DNA of 6,142 nucleotides from Actinomycetes bacterium (GTDB lineage: Bacteria; Actinomycetota; Thermoleophilia; Solirubrobacterales; Solirubrobacteraceae). Below are positions 5,361-6,142 of this stretch, piece by piece. Every line of letters begins with the position of its first letter. Within the stretch, counting starts at the first letter, position 1. Where the stretch lies: assembly GCA_023429855.1 (NCBI GenBank), contig JAEZDB010000196.1, forward strand, positions 1 through 6,142, given 5' to 3'. A program made the position numbers and the translations under genes. The notes below the pieces were generated by a model. It worked only from the letters and a program-made list of their open reading frames with translations. It searched no databases and was not told the DNA's origin.

Positions 5361-6142
5361 TCAGGCCGCGGCCGCGCCGCCGACCGTGAGGCCCGTGCGG
5401 GCGTCGCGCGTGAAGCGGCGGGGCACGCTGACGTCGCGGCCAAGCAGCATCGTGAGCGGCGTCGACACCGCAGGCGACGTCTCGACGCCGCGCTCGCAGT
5501 AGGCCGGAACAAGCGACGTGCCGAGCGGCGCAAGCAGCGGCGCTGGCTCCGGCATGAACACCGACCGAGGGCCGGCCATCGCGATCGGCACGTCGCCGCG
5601 CAGCGGCGCCCCGGAGGAAGTTCGCGGGAGATCGGAGGTGACCGAGATGCACGCGCCGACCCAGGCGGCGGCGGCGCGCAGCGGTCCGATCAGCTCGCGG
5701 TCGAGCTGCGCGAGGACGCCAGCGACGGCACGTTCAGTCGTGGCCTCGTCGCGGCGACCACGACGCGCCTGCAGCGGCGCCCGTGACTCCACGACGACGG
5801 TGTGGGCGCCAGCGAGCAGCTCGGTCGACGCACGCGAGCGCAGGCGCCCTGGAACCGGATCGTGCACTTCGCCCTTCGACGCGTCGATCGCGATGGCGGT
5901 CGCCCCGAGCAGCGACGCCACGCCAAGCAGCATCGAGCCGTCGGCGGCGACCACGACGGTGCCAGCGTCGAGCAGCGGCGACGGGAGGAACCCAGGCGCG
6001 AGCGGCTCCAGCCGCAGCCCTTCGATCTGCGGCAGCACGGTCGGCACCGCTCCCGCGATCAAGATCTGGTTGCCGCGCGTCACGCCCGCGACGCGCTGCC
6101 AGCGCAACTGGTGGCGCAGCGTCGTCTCGGCGCGCTCGACGT
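5361..6142 (-). CDS. Archaeal-type cofactor-independent phosphoglycerate mutase-like protein (alkaline phosphatase superfamily), N-terminus beyond the window
   Basis: The frame is open from the right edge to TGA (5363-5361), giving 259 visible residues with very high GC3. A TTG at 6107 could start a shorter product, but the frame reads on as plausible protein to the edge, so I treat the gene as partial. By eye the order of blocks matches ApgM-type 2,3-bisphosphoglycerate-independent phosphoglycerate mutase: an RGNQ segment near the start, AADGSMLLGVASLLGATAIA, LLAGAHTVVVESRAP, VLAQLDRELIGPLRAA, ISVTSDLPRTSSGAPLRG, DVPIAMAG, and a terminal AYCERGVETS with STPLTMLLGRD. Active enzymes carry metal ligands in motifs like DEAxHDG and TGDHSTP. 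Here the first reads APLQARRG (about 5760-5780) and the second SDLPRTS, keeping D (5633-5631) but with Leu where His is expected. It may therefore be inactive or altered in function. The assignment is tentative; another alkaline-phosphatase-superfamily member is possible. Confidence 0.5.
   Translation of the reverse strand, partial: VERAETTLRHQLRWQRVAGVTRGNQILIAGAVPTVLPQIEGLRLEPLAPGFLPSPLLDAGTVVVAADGSMLLGVASLLGATAIAIDASKGEVHDPVPGRLRSRASTELLAGAHTVVVESRAPLQARRGRRDEATTERAVAGVLAQLDRELIGPLRAAAAWVGACISVTSDLPRTSSGAPLRGDVPIAMAGPRSVFMPEPAPLLAPLGTSLVPAYCERGVETSPAVSTPLTMLLGRDVSVPRRFTRDARTGLTVGGAAAA

Noticed and set aside
4234..5502. A 422-codon plus-strand frame spanning the quinone reductase and part of the mutase-like gene
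   Set aside because: It is a shadow frame: low-complexity Arg/Gly/Ala/Asp content, crossing two well-supported minus-strand genes and their spacer.
5273..5533. An 86-codon minus-strand frame covering the spacer before the quinone reductase
   Set aside because: Most of it overlaps the mutase-like gene in another frame. It is Arg/Ala/Ser-rich and has no ribosome site or motif.

Overview
This window is chromosomal DNA from a very GC-rich bacterium (roughly 70% GC by eye, with almost every third codon position G or C). Gene content and protein style fit an actinobacterium, possibly of the Thermoleophilia/Solirubrobacterales type. That placement is inferred from remembered family resemblance, not from a search. 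There are no insertion sequences, CRISPR arrays, phage genes or rRNA.

Layout. (1) Positions 1-2229, minus strand: a two-gene unit. It begins with pdxH (pyridoxamine/pyridoxine 5'-phosphate oxidase, GTG start at 2229) and continues into a large polytopic membrane protein of the O-antigen ligase/polymerase (Wzy_C) family. The two overlap by the four bases ATGA at 1552-1555. The ligase gene runs off the left edge without a stop. (2) Positions 2278-3921, plus strand: a VLCAD/ACAD9-like acyl-CoA dehydrogenase, divergent from pdxH. Its reading frame clearly continues upstream of the first canonical start codon, so the true start is unresolved. (3) Positions 3922-4323: a protein-free stretch of about 400 bases with two divergently transcribed serine tRNA genes, tRNA-Ser(GCU) on the minus strand and tRNA-Ser(UGA) on the plus strand, followed by a block of GC-rich palindromes. 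(4) Positions 4324-5262, minus strand: a zinc-independent NADPH:quinone oxidoreductase of the MDR superfamily. (5) Positions 5361-6142, minus strand: the C-terminal 259 residues of a protein resembling archaeal-type cofactor-independent phosphoglycerate mutase, with metal-ligand motifs that look degraded. A plausible intrinsic terminator lies just past its stop.

The genes do not form one obvious pathway. pdxH makes the cofactor PLP, the acyl-CoA dehydrogenase starts fatty-acid beta-oxidation, the quinone reductase is a generic redox enzyme, and the ligase builds a surface polysaccharide. The points most worth a second look are the U at discriminator position 73 in both serine tRNAs (normally G73), the acyl-CoA dehydrogenase frame without a usable start, and the apparently degenerate mutase-like protein. 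I did not find a convincing new multi-gene system.
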